NCBI GenBank assembly: GCA_041545745.1
Contig: CP168152.1
Location: 2,974,001-3,038,000 of the forward strand
From: Stenotrophomonas indicatrix
GTDB lineage: Bacteria > Pseudomonadota > Gammaproteobacteria > Xanthomonadales > Xanthomonadaceae
Length of the DNA stretch: 64,000 nt
Reading direction: 5' to 3'
The translations under genes and the position numbers were made by a program. Under the pieces are notes generated by a model, which worked only from the letters and a program-made list of their open reading frames with translations, was not told where the DNA came from and made no database searches. Shown here one piece after another: positions 33,484-42,039 of this stretch. Positions within the stretch are counted from its first letter, which is position 1, and every line of letters begins with the position of its first letter.

Positions 33484-34083
33484 TCAGGCGGCGTTGCCGC
33501 GCGGAATATACGGAGCGTGGCCGCTGTCGTGATCGGTGGCGTCACGCACGGCGGTCACTCCGGGCACACGGCCCATCAAGGTCTTCTCGATGCCCTGCTT
33601 GAGGGTGACGTCGGCCATGCCGCAGCCCTGGCAGCCACCACCGAAGCGCAGCAGCACTACGCCGTCGGCCGAGACTTCCTGCACGGCCACCTTGCCGCCA
33701 TGCGAAGCGAGCTGCGGATTGACTTCGTTTTCCACCACCCAATGCACACGTTCGACCAGCGAGGCGGCATCGCCGGGCGCTTCGCCCTTGATCCGCGGCG
33801 CCTTGATCGTCAGCTGCTGGGTACCGGCCGTGCCGGGCACGATGTCGATCTCCGCACCATCGAGCCAGCCAACGCTGGTGGCGTCGACATAGAGCGTGAA
33901 ACCATCGCAGTCCACCGCCCACTCGTCGCCGAGCAGGTCGGTCGGCTCGGCGAACTCCAGCCGGGCATCGGCACGCGGGGTTCCGGGTTCGACCGCACTC
34001 AAGCGCACGCCCATGCCGGGCACGCCCTCGCGTTCGATCAGCTTGCGGAAATGGGTCTGGGCAGTGTCGGAGATCTGGATCAT
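33484..34083 (-). CDS. nfuA: Fe-S biogenesis protein NfuA
   Basis: 199-aa Fe-S cluster carrier that delivers 4Fe-4S clusters to apoproteins. An N-terminal degenerate A-type domain (about 1-95; it lacks the three A-type cysteines) is fused to a Nfu domain (about 110-190) with the cluster-binding motif [12 protein letters not shown]. The architecture and length match E. coli NfuA (191). ATG 34083 begins MIQISDTA. It is followed by the transmembrane repetitive protein gene, 10 nt or less downstream, suggesting cotranscription. Confidence 0.95.
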   Translation of the reverse strand: MIQISDTAQTHFRKLIEREGVPGMGVRLSAVEPGTPRADARLEFAEPTDLLGDEWAVDCDGFTLYVDATSVGWLDGAEIDIVPGTAGTQQLTIKAPRIKGEAPGDAASLVERVHWVVENEVNPQLASHGGKVAVQEVSADGVVLLRFGGGCQGCGMADVTLKQGIEKTLMGRVPGVTAVRDATDHDSGHAPYIPRGNAA

Positions 34084-34173
34084 CAGGCTATTCTAGCCAA
34101 GTAAGCGTCAGCCGCTCATTCGTTTTATACACCGGCCGGCGCATTGTTCAGTCAACACGAGGTGGAGGAACCC

Positions 34174-34524
34174 ATGGCCGACCTGATTCCGCTGGCGCAG
34201 GCCCATTGCGTGCCGCGCAAAGGCAGCGACCACAAGCTGGGCGAGGCCCGCTTGGCCGAACTGCTGCCGCAGGTTCCCGGCTGGGAACTGGCCGAGGCCG
34301 GCCAGGCGCTGGTGCGCACGTTCCGCTTCAAGGATTACTACGCCACCATGGCCTTCGTGAACGCGCTGGCCTGGATCGCCCACGGCGAGGACCATCACCC
34401 GGACCTTGGCGTCCATTACGACCGTGCCGTCGTCCGCTACTCCACCCACGACGTGGGCGGCCTGAGCGAGAACGATTTCATCTGCGCAGCGAAGACTTCA
34501 GCCCTGACGGAGCCAATGAAATGA
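34174..34524 (+). CDS. phhB: 4a-hydroxytetrahydrobiopterin (pterin-4a-carbinolamine) dehydratase
   Basis: 116-aa enzyme that dehydrates the pterin carbinolamine formed by aromatic hydroxylases, recycling the cofactor. The catalytic motif EDHHPDL (His74, His75) and the [13 protein letters not shown] tail are diagnostic. GGAGG lies 7 nt before ATG 34174. The stop overlaps the next start (ATGA), so it forms a coupled pair with the TonB-domain lipoprotein. Phenylalanine hydroxylase (phhA) is not in the window. Confidence 0.93.
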   Translation: MADLIPLAQAHCVPRKGSDHKLGEARLAELLPQVPGWELAEAGQALVRTFRFKDYYATMAFVNALAWIAHGEDHHPDLGVHYDRAVVRYSTHDVGGLSENDFICAAKTSALTEPMK

Positions 34525-34937
34525 ACGTGCGATTGCTGAGCCTGTCCCTGCTTGCCGTGACCGGCCTGGCCGGCTGCGGCACCTCCGAGCCGCCGGCAGC
34601 ACCGGCTGCGGCACCCACCGAAGTGGCTGCAGTGAAGACCCCGCCGCCGCAATACCCGCTGGAACTGGCCTGCACGGGCGTGGGCGGCACCAGCACCTTC
34701 AAGGTGGTGATCGGCACCGACGGCAAACCCAGCGAGGTCACCCTGCTGACCGGCGCGGGCAACCCGCAGCTGGACGACCTGGCCAAGACCGCCGTGCAGG
34801 GTTGGCAGTTCAAGGCCGCCACCCGCAATGGCGAGGCCGTGCCGGCCACGATCCAGGTGCCGGTCAGCTTCAACCCGCCGCAGCCGAAGCCAGACCAGTG
34901 CTTCGCCATCGAAGAAAGCCTGCGCCGCGGCGGCTGA
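34521..34937 (+). CDS. TonB C-terminal-domain lipoprotein
   Basis: 138-aa putative lipoprotein: signal peptide with lipobox GLAGC (Cys about 19), an Ala/Pro-rich spacer (25-45) and a domain of the TonB_C fold from about 50, with [21 protein letters not shown] and [16 protein letters not shown]. It lacks a transmembrane anchor and thus is not a full energy transducer; it may sit on the periplasmic face. The start overlaps the phhB stop. Function is unknown. Confidence 0.85.
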   Translation: MNVRLLSLSLLAVTGLAGCGTSEPPAAPAAAPTEVAAVKTPPPQYPLELACTGVGGTSTFKVVIGTDGKPSEVTLLTGAGNPQLDDLAKTAVQGWQFKAATRNGEAVPATIQVPVSFNPPQPKPDQCFAIEESLRRGG

Positions 34938-34982
34938 TCGCCCGCCGGTGACGAGGCCAGCCGACGCCCGCCTCGCCGTTGC

Positions 34983-35004
34983 CGCCCCGGCACGTGCCGG
35001 GGCG
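34983..35004 (+). terminator. Possible terminator of the phhB operon (weak U-tract)
   Basis: Perfect 11-bp arms CGCCCCGGCAC/GTGCCGGGGCG with no loop, followed by ATTGCTTG. Stable stem but a poor T-run, so the terminator role is uncertain. Confidence 0.4.
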
Positions 35005-35034
35005 ATTGCTTGATGACAAGGAACGCGTCGGTAC

Positions 35035-35844
35035 ATGCTGCAGATTCCCCCCGAAAACATCTGGATCGCCCTGGCGGTCACCCTCGCTGCGGGCCTTGCC
35101 ACCGCCATCGGCAGCCTGCTGGTGCTGTTCTCGCGCCGCCCCAACCCGCGCCTGCTGGCCTTCGGCCTGGCCTTTGCCGGCGGCGCGATGGTGTACGTCT
35201 CGCTGTCGGAGATCCTCAACAAATCCATCGCCTCGTTCGCGCTGGCCTATGGTGAACGCACCGGCTTCACCTACGGCACCCTCGCCTTCCTGCTGGGTGT
35301 AGTGGTGATCGTGCTGATCGACCACTTCATTCCCAACCCGCATGACAGCCTGGACAAGCAGGACCCTGCTTTCCGCGAGAACAGCCGCGAATACCTGAAA
35401 CGGGTCGCCCTGCTGACCTCGGTGGCGATCACCGCACACAACTTCCCCGAGGGGCTGGCGACGTTCTTCGCAACGCTGGAGAGCCCGTCGGTGGGCATGC
35501 CGCTGGCCTTCGCCATCGCCATCCACAACATTCCCGAGGGCATCGCCATTGCAGTGCCGGTGTACTTCGCCACGCAGAACAAGTTCTACGCGTTCGCCGC
35601 CAGCCTGCTGTCAGGCCTGGCCGAGCCGGTCGGCGCGGCGATCGGCTATATCCTGCTGTCCGGCTCGCTGTCCCACGCCACGTTCGGCTGGGTATTCGGC
35701 CTGATTGCTGGTGTGATGGTGTTCCTGGCACTGGACGAGCTGTTGCCAGCGGCCAAGCGTTACGCCAAAGGGCACGAGACCGTCTACGGGCTGGTGGCGG
35801 GCATGGGTACGCTGGCGATCAGTCTGGTGCTGTTCAAGTGGTGA
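35035..35844 (+). CDS. zupT: Zinc/divalent cation transporter ZupT (ZIP family)
   Basis: 269-aa inner-membrane metal importer with eight hydrophobic segments. The ZIP metal-binding motifs are HNFPEG (from residue 135, helix IV) and HNIPEG (from 164, helix V); a His-rich loop is absent, as in ZupT. It takes up Zn2+ and to lesser degree Fe2+, Mn2+ and Co2+. Length is close to E. coli ZupT (257). The start MLQIPPENI is the family norm. It is convergent with rluC across a 500-bp repeat region. Confidence 0.94.
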   Translation: MLQIPPENIWIALAVTLAAGLATAIGSLLVLFSRRPNPRLLAFGLAFAGGAMVYVSLSEILNKSIASFALAYGERTGFTYGTLAFLLGVVVIVLIDHFIPNPHDSLDKQDPAFRENSREYLKRVALLTSVAITAHNFPEGLATFFATLESPSVGMPLAFAIAIHNIPEGIAIAVPVYFATQNKFYAFAASLLSGLAEPVGAAIGYILLSGSLSHATFGWVFGLIAGVMVFLALDELLPAAKRYAKGHETVYGLVAGMGTLAISLVLFKW

Positions 35845-35850
35845 AGGGTT

Positions 35851-36340
35851 TCCGGCCAACGGGCTGAGCCCCCTCGCGGCTGGCAGAGCGGGATTCTGCG
35901 GTTGGGCCGGGCGAGGCGGGTTTGCGGGGGACGCCGCAAGTACGTCCCTGTAGGCTTGGGCGCGCCATCCATGGCGCTTACACCCCCACAAACCCACCTC
36001 GCCCGGCCTCTGACGGGCTACGTGCGTGCCAGCCGCGCGATGAAAGAATGAAAAGCGAAGCCCGCGCTGCGCGCGTGAGTCGAGCGTGGCTCGACTCTAC
36101 CCGGGCCGCCACGCGGCCCGGGTCTGCTTTTCTTTTGATGTTCCGTGGCTGGCGCGCGCGCGATCTGTCTGGCGCTGGGCGGGGTGGGCTTGCGGGGGTA
36201 TCCGCGCCATGGATGGCGCGGCTAAGCCTACAGGGACGTACTTGCGGCGTCCCCCGCAGGCCCACCCCGCCCAGCGCTCCCCGGCAATCCACCGCAGTGC
36301 CAGCCGCGAGGGGCTGCGCCCGTTGGCCGGTCAGCCCCGC
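35851..36340. repeat. Two long palindromes in inverted orientation (about 490 bp)
   Basis: The whole non-coding gap between zupT and rluC. Left half: arms GGCCGGGCGAGGCGGGTTTG (35909 region) and its complement ending near 36012. Right half: arms GCTGGGCGGGGTGGGCTTGC (36174 region) and complement ending near 36280. Both contain the core GACGCCGCAAGTACGTCCCT...TAGGCTT...GCGCCATCCATGGCGC in opposite directions, and the outer ends GGCCAACGGGC...CGCGGCTGGCA are also inverted copies. A GTCGAGCGTGGCTCGAC hairpin lies at the centre. No gene is credible here. Confidence 0.85.
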
Positions 36341-36345
36341 AGGGG

Positions 36346-37320
36346 CTACTTCAGCCTGTCCAGCGCTTCGACCAGCTCATCCGCCAGCGGCGCGCTCAGC
36401 ACATACGGGCTCTTGCCGTCGTCCAGCGCGAACTCCAGCGACGCGGCATGCAGGAACAGGCGCTTCAGCCCGATCTGCTCACGAAGCCGCTTGTTGACTG
36501 CAGGATCGCCGTATTTGTCGTCTCCGGCCACAGGATGCCCCAGATGCTGGGCATGCACGCGGATCTGGTGGGTGCGCCCGGTTTCGATGCGCACTTCGCA
36601 GTAGGAGTGGCCGCCCTTGCGCTCCAGCACCCGGAAATGGCTGATGGATTCCTTGCCGATCGCATTGACCTGCACATGACGCTCGCCGCCCTGGCGCAGG
36701 CCTACGTGCAACGGCGCATCGACCGTCATCACACCGTCCGGCATGCGCCCGGCAAGCAGAGTCAGGTAGCGCTTGCGGATGCCGGAGCCGTGGTCTTCAC
36801 GCAGCAGCGCCTGCAGCTCACTCAGCGCCGAACGCTTCTTGGCCACGATCAACAGGCCCGAGGTGTCGCGGTCCAGCCGGTGGACCAGCTCCAGGGTCTG
36901 CCCGGGGCGCAGGGCACGCAGGGTCTCGATGGCGCCAAAGCTGATGCCGCTGCCGCCGTGGCTGGCGACGCCGGTCGGCTTGTTCAGCGCCAGCAGGCGG
37001 GCGTCTTCGAAAACGATGGCCTGTTCCAGCCGACGCATGAACGCCTCGGGTGGACCCGCCTTGTCTCCTTCTTCAGTGAGACGAACGGGCGGTATCCGCA
37101 CTTCGTCGCCGGCCTCCAGCTTGCGCTCAGCCTTGGCGCGGCCGCCATTGACGCGCACCTGGCCGCTGCGGACCAGCTTGTAGACCAGGCTGCGCGGGGC
37201 ACCCTTGAGCTGGCCGAGCAGGAAATTGTCCAGGCGCTGGCCGGCGCGGTCGGCCGGAACGGTGATCATGCGCACGGAAGGCGTGTCGCCGGCCGGCTTG
37301 GTAGGGTCTTGTGCAGTCAT
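36346..37320 (-). CDS. rluC: 23S rRNA pseudouridine synthase RluC
   Basis: 324-aa enzyme that makes pseudouridine at 23S rRNA sites such as 955, 2504 and 2580. An N-terminal S4 RNA-binding domain (about 25-90) precedes the catalytic domain; the catalytic Asp is in HRLDRDTSGLL (Asp150), with KRYLTLLAG and RIETGRTHQIRVHAQHLGHP following. The start MTAQDPTK at 37320 is chosen; the frame is open upstream into the rne leader. It is divergent from rne, the conserved order in gammaproteobacteria. Confidence 0.94.
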   Translation of the reverse strand: MTAQDPTKPAGDTPSVRMITVPADRAGQRLDNFLLGQLKGAPRSLVYKLVRSGQVRVNGGRAKAERKLEAGDEVRIPPVRLTEEGDKAGPPEAFMRRLEQAIVFEDARLLALNKPTGVASHGGSGISFGAIETLRALRPGQTLELVHRLDRDTSGLLIVAKKRSALSELQALLREDHGSGIRKRYLTLLAGRMPDGVMTVDAPLHVGLRQGGERHVQVNAIGKESISHFRVLERKGGHSYCEVRIETGRTHQIRVHAQHLGHPVAGDDKYGDPAVNKRLREQIGLKRLFLHAASLEFALDDGKSPYVLSAPLADELVEALDRLK

Positions 37321-37726
37321 CAGCCTGTTTATTCTGTTACACTCGGGGGGCGAGATAAGGGATTGATTTCGTTGGAAGTTACTCAGGGCCAGAAGCCCCG
37401 CTTCCGACGAATCCGGCACAGTGCGCGACCACCGCCCGCGGGGCGGCCATGTTAGCGGCTCACCGGCGTTCCCGGCCATCGCCGATTGCCTGACACGCAG
37501 TCGCGCTGAACATGTCCCGTGCGGCGCTCCAGCCTGGCTGACAGCTGCCGCCGGCCCTGTAACACCCAAAACCAGAAAATTGAAGCGCTCCCGCGGCCTG
37601 CCGTGGTGTCGTAGCGCTGGAAACCCAAGCCGCCCTCCCCGCGCTTGCGCGAATGGGCGGCGAGCCGTGTCCAGAGGCGAAACTCCATGGCGTTCCGCGC
37701 GGTAGCCGCTTGCGAGGAACGCAACA
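37321..37726 (+). promoter_or_regulatory. Long GC-rich leader of rne (406 nt)
   Basis: Non-coding gap between divergent rluC and rne. A TACACT -10-like hexamer (37338-37343) is the best promoter candidate but has no clear -35. The rest is GC-rich and could fold extensively; rne leaders in other gammaproteobacteria mediate autoregulation by RNase E. No ORF in it has codon usage of a gene. Confidence 0.45.
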
Positions 37727-40700
37727 ATGAAGCGAATGCTGATCAACGCCACGCAGGCCGAAGAGCTGCGTGTTGCCATCGTGGATGGCCAGTCGTTGTA
37801 TGACATCGACATCGAGCAGCCGTCCAAGGAACAGAAGAAGTCCAACATCTACAAGGGCCGGATCTTCCGCATCGAGCCCTCGCTGGAAGCGGCCTTCGTT
37901 GAATACGGTGGCGGCCGTCACGGCTTCCTGCCGCTGAAGGAAATCTCCCGCGATTACTTCCAGGCCGGTGTCGACCACAACAAGGCCGGCATCCGCGAGC
38001 TGCTGAGGGAAGGCCAGGAAATCGTCGTCCAGGTCGACAAGGAAGAACGTGGCAACAAGGGCGCTGCCCTGACCACGTTCATCTCCCTGGCCGGCCGTTA
38101 CATGGTGCTGATGCCGAATTCGCCCAGCGCCGGCGGTGTTTCCCGTCGCATCGAGGGTGAAGACCGGGCGGCCCTGAAGGACGCCCTGGACAAGCTGAAC
38201 ATCCCCGACGAAATGGGCGTCATCATCCGTACCGCCGGCGTCGGCCGCGATGCGGAAGAGCTGCAGTGGGATCTGGACTACCTGCTGAACGTCTGGCGCG
38301 CCATCGCCGAAGCCGCCCTGAGCAAACCGGCCCCGTTCCTGATCTACCAGGAATCGCGCCTGATCGTGCGCGCCCTGCGTGACTACCTGCGCGCCGACAT
38401 CGGCGAGATCCTGGTGGACACCGAGGAGATGTACGAGCACGCCAAGGAGTTCATGCAGCAGGTGATGCCGCAGACCCTGCGCAAGCTCAAGCATTACAAG
38501 GACGACATCCCGCTGTTCAACCGCTTCCAGATCGAATCGCAGATCGAAGGCGCCTACGAGCGCAACGTGCGCCTGCCCTCGGGCGGTTCGATCGTGGTCG
38601 ACCAGACCGAAGCGCTGACTGCCGTCGACGTCAATTCCTCGCGCGCCACCAAGGGCAGCGACATCGAGGACACCGCGTTCCAGACCAACCTGGAAGCGGC
38701 CGAGGAAGTAGCCCGCCAGCTGCGCCTGCGCGACCTCGGCGGCCTGGTGGTGATCGACTTCATCGACATGGCTTCCAACAAGCACCAGCGCGAAGTCGAG
38801 AACCGCCTGGCGAACGCGCTGAAGTACGACCGTGCACGCGTGCAGGTCGGCCGCATCTCGCGCTTCGGCCTGCTGGAAATGAGCCGCCAGCGCCTGCGCC
38901 CGAGCCTGGGCGAGTCCAGCCAGATCGTCTGCCCGCGTTGCGACGGCCATGGCCGCATGCGCAGCGTCGAGTCGCTGTCGCTGTCGATCATCCGCGTCGC
39001 TGAAGAGCATGCGATGAAGGAGAACACCGGGCAGGTGCTGGTACAGGCCCCGGTGGAGATCGCCAATTACCTGCTCAATGAAAAGCGCAGCGCGTTGCGC
39101 GAGATCGAACAGCGCCACGAGACGCCGATCGTGATCGTCGCCGATGAGCAGCTGCACACCCCGCATTACACCGTCACCCGCCTGCGCGACAACGAACTGG
39201 GCGAGGAAAGCGGCAAGCCGAGCTACCAGCGCGGCACCCCGCGCAAGCTGCCGGTGCACGCATTGACCAAGGGCCAGCTGAACATCCCGCCGCCGATGGT
39301 GACCCAGGTCAAGCACAACTCGCCCGCCCCGGTGCGCGAGGAAGTGGAGCCGGTCGCTGCCCCGGCACCGGTGGCCGCAGCGGCCCCGGCTGCCGCCGCC
39401 AGCGGTGGCGTGGTTGGTTGGCTGAAGCGCATCTTTGGTGGCGAGCCCGCTCCTGCACCGGCCCCGGCTCCGGCCGCGCGCCAGCAGCAGGATGGCGGCC
39501 GTCGTGACCGCAACAAGGATCGCAACAAGGACCGCAAGGACCGCCGCGAAGACAGCCGCGGCAATGGCGGCAATGGCAATGCGCAGCAGCAGAAGGACGG
39601 CGGCAACCGCAAGGACCGCGGTGAGCAGCGCAAGGATGGCCGCAACGGCGGCAACCAGGCCAATGGCAATGCCCAGCAGCAGCCGCAGCAGGGCAAGCCG
39701 AAGGATGCCCAGCAGCCGCAGCAGCAGAACAAGCCGCGCAACGAACAGGGTCAGGGTCAGGGTCAGGGCCAGCAGCAGCCGAAGCTGAAGCAGCCGAAGC
39801 AGCCGCGCCCGCAGGACGCTGACAAGCCGACCGAGAAGCCGCAGCGTGCCGCTGCCGAAGCCCCGGCTGATGTCGTGACTGCAGCAGCTGCCGTGGCTAC
39901 CACGACCGCGGTTGCGGCCACGGTCGTCGCGCAGGAAGAGAAGGCACTGGTACCCGCCGTTGCCACTGAAAACGTGGTCGACACTGTCGCGGCCGTGGAT
40001 ACCGTCGCGTCGACCGATGCCGAGGTCGTGGTTGCGACCGGGGCTGTTGAAGATGCAGCGGCCGAAGCAGCAGGCGACCAGACCGGCGAAGGCGCAACCC
40101 GCCGTCGTCGCGGCCGTCGCGGTGGTCGTCGTCGTCGTCGTGGTGGTGCCGAGAACGCCGCAGGCGGTGACGTGCTGAGTGATGACCTGGACGACGGCGA
40201 TGATGCCGAGGGCGACGACAACGACGGCGATTCCGCCGAGCAGACTGCACAGGCTTCGGTGAACACCCCGGTTGCCACCGTGCAGCCGTCGCGTTCGCAG
40301 CCGGAATTCGATTTCGATGACGAAGTCGAGCCGGCCGCCGCTGATGCCGGCAAGCCGGCACGTGCACCGGTTGCGGTAGCCGCCGCGGTTGCCCCGATGG
40401 CTGCCGTGAGCAGCGCCGTGGTCGAAGCAGCCGCTCCGGTCACCGCCGCGGTGCAGACCCCGGCTCCGCTGGAAGCCGTCGCCAAGGTCGAACCGACCCC
40501 GTCGCCGGTGCAGACCAGCATGCTGGATGCCATCGATGCAGCGACGCCGGTACAGCCGGCACCGGAAGCAGCGCCGGTGATCGAGGTGAAGCCACCGGTG
40601 GTCGAGGCTGCCGCTGCGATCGAAGCAGCTCCGGTCGCTGAACCGACTGCGGTGATCGAAACCGCACCGGTGGCCGAGCCGAAGCCGGTGGTGGCTGACG

Positions 40701-40960
40701 TTGCGCCGGTGGTTGAAGCTGCTCCGGTGGTCGAACCGAAGTCCGAGGTTGAAGTCACCCCGGTCGTCGAGCAGCCGGCAACCCCGGTGGCTGTCGAAGC
40801 CGCACCGGTGGAAACCGCTGCACCGGTCGCCGATCCGGTCGTGCCGGCGGTGGTCGACCCGATCGCTGATGGCCACGCCGACGCTGCCGCACAGGCCGCC
40901 GACGCGCAGGCCTCGGAAGAAGACGAGGACGCCGGCAAGCGCACGCCGCCTGCCGCCTGA
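37727..40960 (+). CDS. rne: Ribonuclease E
   Basis: 1077-aa endoribonuclease for mRNA decay and rRNA/tRNA processing. The catalytic half (1-520) contains the S1 domain (about 38-125), the Mg-binding Asp301 (TAVDVNSS) and Asp344 (LVVIDFID), and the zinc-link Cys402 and Cys405 in CPRCDGHG, all within two residues of E. coli numbering. The C-half (about 520-1077) is disordered: Gln/Asn/Lys/Arg-rich (590-720), an Arg-rich patch [16 protein letters not shown] (about 800) and long Pro/Val/Glu/Ala repeats; the degradosome-scaffold sequence is not recognisable. GAGGAA lies 8 nt before the ATG. A strong terminator follows. Confidence 0.96.
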   Translation: MKRMLINATQAEELRVAIVDGQSLYDIDIEQPSKEQKKSNIYKGRIFRIEPSLEAAFVEYGGGRHGFLPLKEISRDYFQAGVDHNKAGIRELLREGQEIVVQVDKEERGNKGAALTTFISLAGRYMVLMPNSPSAGGVSRRIEGEDRAALKDALDKLNIPDEMGVIIRTAGVGRDAEELQWDLDYLLNVWRAIAEAALSKPAPFLIYQESRLIVRALRDYLRADIGEILVDTEEMYEHAKEFMQQVMPQTLRKLKHYKDDIPLFNRFQIESQIEGAYERNVRLPSGGSIVVDQTEALTAVDVNSSRATKGSDIEDTAFQTNLEAAEEVARQLRLRDLGGLVVIDFIDMASNKHQREVENRLANALKYDRARVQVGRISRFGLLEMSRQRLRPSLGESSQIVCPRCDGHGRMRSVESLSLSIIRVAEEHAMKENTGQVLVQAPVEIANYLLNEKRSALREIEQRHETPIVIVADEQLHTPHYTVTRLRDNELGEESGKPSYQRGTPRKLPVHALTKGQLNIPPPMVTQVKHNSPAPVREEVEPVAAPAPVAAAAPAAAASGGVVGWLKRIFGGEPAPAPAPAPAARQQQDGGRRDRNKDRNKDRKDRREDSRGNGGNGNAQQQKDGGNRKDRGEQRKDGRNGGNQANGNAQQQPQQGKPKDAQQPQQQNKPRNEQGQGQGQGQQQPKLKQPKQPRPQDADKPTEKPQRAAAEAPADVVTAAAAVATTTAVAATVVAQEEKALVPAVATENVVDTVAAVDTVASTDAEVVVATGAVEDAAAEAAGDQTGEGATRRRRGRRGGRRRRRGGAENAAGGDVLSDDLDDGDDAEGDDNDGDSAEQTAQASVNTPVATVQPSRSQPEFDFDDEVEPAAADAGKPARAPVAVAAAVAPMAAVSSAVVEAAAPVTAAVQTPAPLEAVAKVEPTPSPVQTSMLDAIDAATPVQPAPEAAPVIEVKPPVVEAAAAIEAAPVAEPTAVIETAPVAEPKPVVADVAPVVEAAPVVEPKSEVEVTPVVEQPATPVAVEAAPVETAAPVADPVVPAVVDPIADGHADAAAQAADAQASEEDEDAGKRTPPAA

Positions 40961-40983
40961 TCCATCGTTGATCGGCAACAACG

Positions 40984-41019
40984 AAACGGCGGGGATCGAT
41001 GATCCCCGCCGTTTTTTTT
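40984..41019 (+). terminator. Rho-independent terminator of rne
   Basis: Stem AACGGCGGGGATC (40985-40997)/GATCCCCGCCGTT (41001-41013), loop GAT, eight T. One of the strongest terminators in the window. Confidence 0.94.
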
Positions 41020-41062
41020 GTGCGTCTGGGCCCAGCGCCCCCTGCCATCAAGAGGGCACGCT

Positions 41063-41141
41063 CTGGTAGAGGCGAACCCTGGTTGGCGCCGTTGGTTTCA
41101 TGCACGCGGCAGCGCCTGTGCCAACCAAGGTTGGTCTCTAC
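41063..41141. repeat. SMAG-like palindrome pair (CCAACC type)
   Basis: GGTAGAGGCGAACCCTGGTTGG at 41063 and inverted copy ending CCAAGGTTGGTCTCTACC at 41141; it separates the convergent rne and EEP genes. Confidence 0.82.
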
Positions 41142-41152
41142 CGAGGTGTGCG

Positions 41153-42037
41153 TCAGTTTGCTGGCGCGAACTGCAGCCGGGTCCACACCCCGTAGTGATC
41201 CGACGCCCAACGGCCGCCGTCATCCGGCTGGTCGAACAGGATCTTCGCTTCGCGCGCGACCATCTGGTCCTGCTGGAAGAAGATGTGGTCGATCCGCGAT
41301 GGTGCTTGGTAGTAGTGCCGGTTGAGCGTACTGACACCGGCCAGGTCGGTGTTGACGTGCACGCTGCCGTAGCTGTCGCCGTAGTGGCTGCGCAGCTCAC
41401 TCAGATCGCCGGCATCGACCAATGCATTGAAGTCGCCGGCAATCACGACCGGTGCACCTGCAGAACTGCCAGCGATGAAACGCAGCAGATCCTCGACCTG
41501 ACTGCGGCGGATGCGCTGGCCGGCGTCATCACTGCGCTCGTTGAGATGGGTGGCGTAGACGTTGACCGGCTTGCCGTCCACGTCGATGCGCAGATGGGCC
41601 ACGGTGCGGTAGTCATCCAGCGGCAGCAGCAGGTGCTCGCCATGCGCCAGGATCGGGCGCCGAGTCAGCAGCGCATTGCCATACCGCTTTGGCGCACCCA
41701 CTGGATCGGTGGACACAAACACGTACCGGTAACCGAGCTGGCTGGCCAGCCACTGCGCCTGGTTGCGTACGTTGCGCTTCTGGATCACTTCCTGCAGCGC
41801 GATCGCATCGGGCTGCAGGCGCTTGAGCTCAGCCACGATCGTGCGACGACGGCTGGGCCAGTCCTCGCGATCATGGTGCAGGTTGAACGTCACCATGCTC
41901 ATGCCGGGTTCGTTGACCGCTGTGGCCGCATCTGCGGTGCTGGCCGGCAAGGCGGCTGCCGCCAATCCCGGCAAGGCCAGCGCGATCGCCAGCCCCAGCG
42001 CGCAGAAACTGCGACCGATTCCGAGCGGACCTCGCAT
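41153..42037 (-). CDS. Secreted endonuclease/exonuclease/phosphatase (EEP) family hydrolase
   Basis: 294-aa extracytoplasmic hydrolase with a signal peptide (about 1-28). The EEP motifs are all present: TFNLHH (Asn52), ALQEV (Glu83), YATHLNE (His164), GDFNA (Asp202, Asn204), SRIDHIFF (Asp250) and SDHYGVW (Asp280-His281). The family includes DNases, phosphodiesterases and sphingomyelinases. It is the last gene of the sugar-utilisation run, 2 nt after the 1055-aa gene, so is cotranscribed; a link to glycan metabolism is inference. The homologue at 27556 lacks these residues. Confidence 0.9.
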   Translation of the reverse strand: MRGPLGIGRSFCALGLAIALALPGLAAAALPASTADAATAVNEPGMSMVTFNLHHDREDWPSRRRTIVAELKRLQPDAIALQEVIQKRNVRNQAQWLASQLGYRYVFVSTDPVGAPKRYGNALLTRRPILAHGEHLLLPLDDYRTVAHLRIDVDGKPVNVYATHLNERSDDAGQRIRRSQVEDLLRFIAGSSAGAPVVIAGDFNALVDAGDLSELRSHYGDSYGSVHVNTDLAGVSTLNRHYYQAPSRIDHIFFQQDQMVAREAKILFDQPDDGGRWASDHYGVWTRLQFAPAN

Positions 42038-42039
42038 GC

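Noticed and set aside
33473..33545. GTG at 33545 as start of the repetitive protein gene
   Set aside because: It would overlap nfuA by about 60 nt and has a distant RBS; the 33473 GTG avoids this, though neither has a strong Shine-Dalgarno sequence.
34983..35004. Palindrome as regulatory protein site for zupT
   Set aside because: It is a simple GC-rich stem without the A/T-rich dyad of a Zur box; more likely a weak terminator or mRNA hairpin.
35922..36497. ORFs on both strands encoding RGTPQVRPCRL-type peptides in the zupT-rluC gap
   Set aside because: The same peptide on both strands results from the inverted repeats; no RBS, and the plus frame runs into the rluC gene in antisense.
37460..40981. 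1173-codon minus-strand open frame across rne
   Set aside because: Low-complexity translation (LRLLGLLRLA-like) in antisense to the clear RNase E gene; GC-rich third-position bias creates it.
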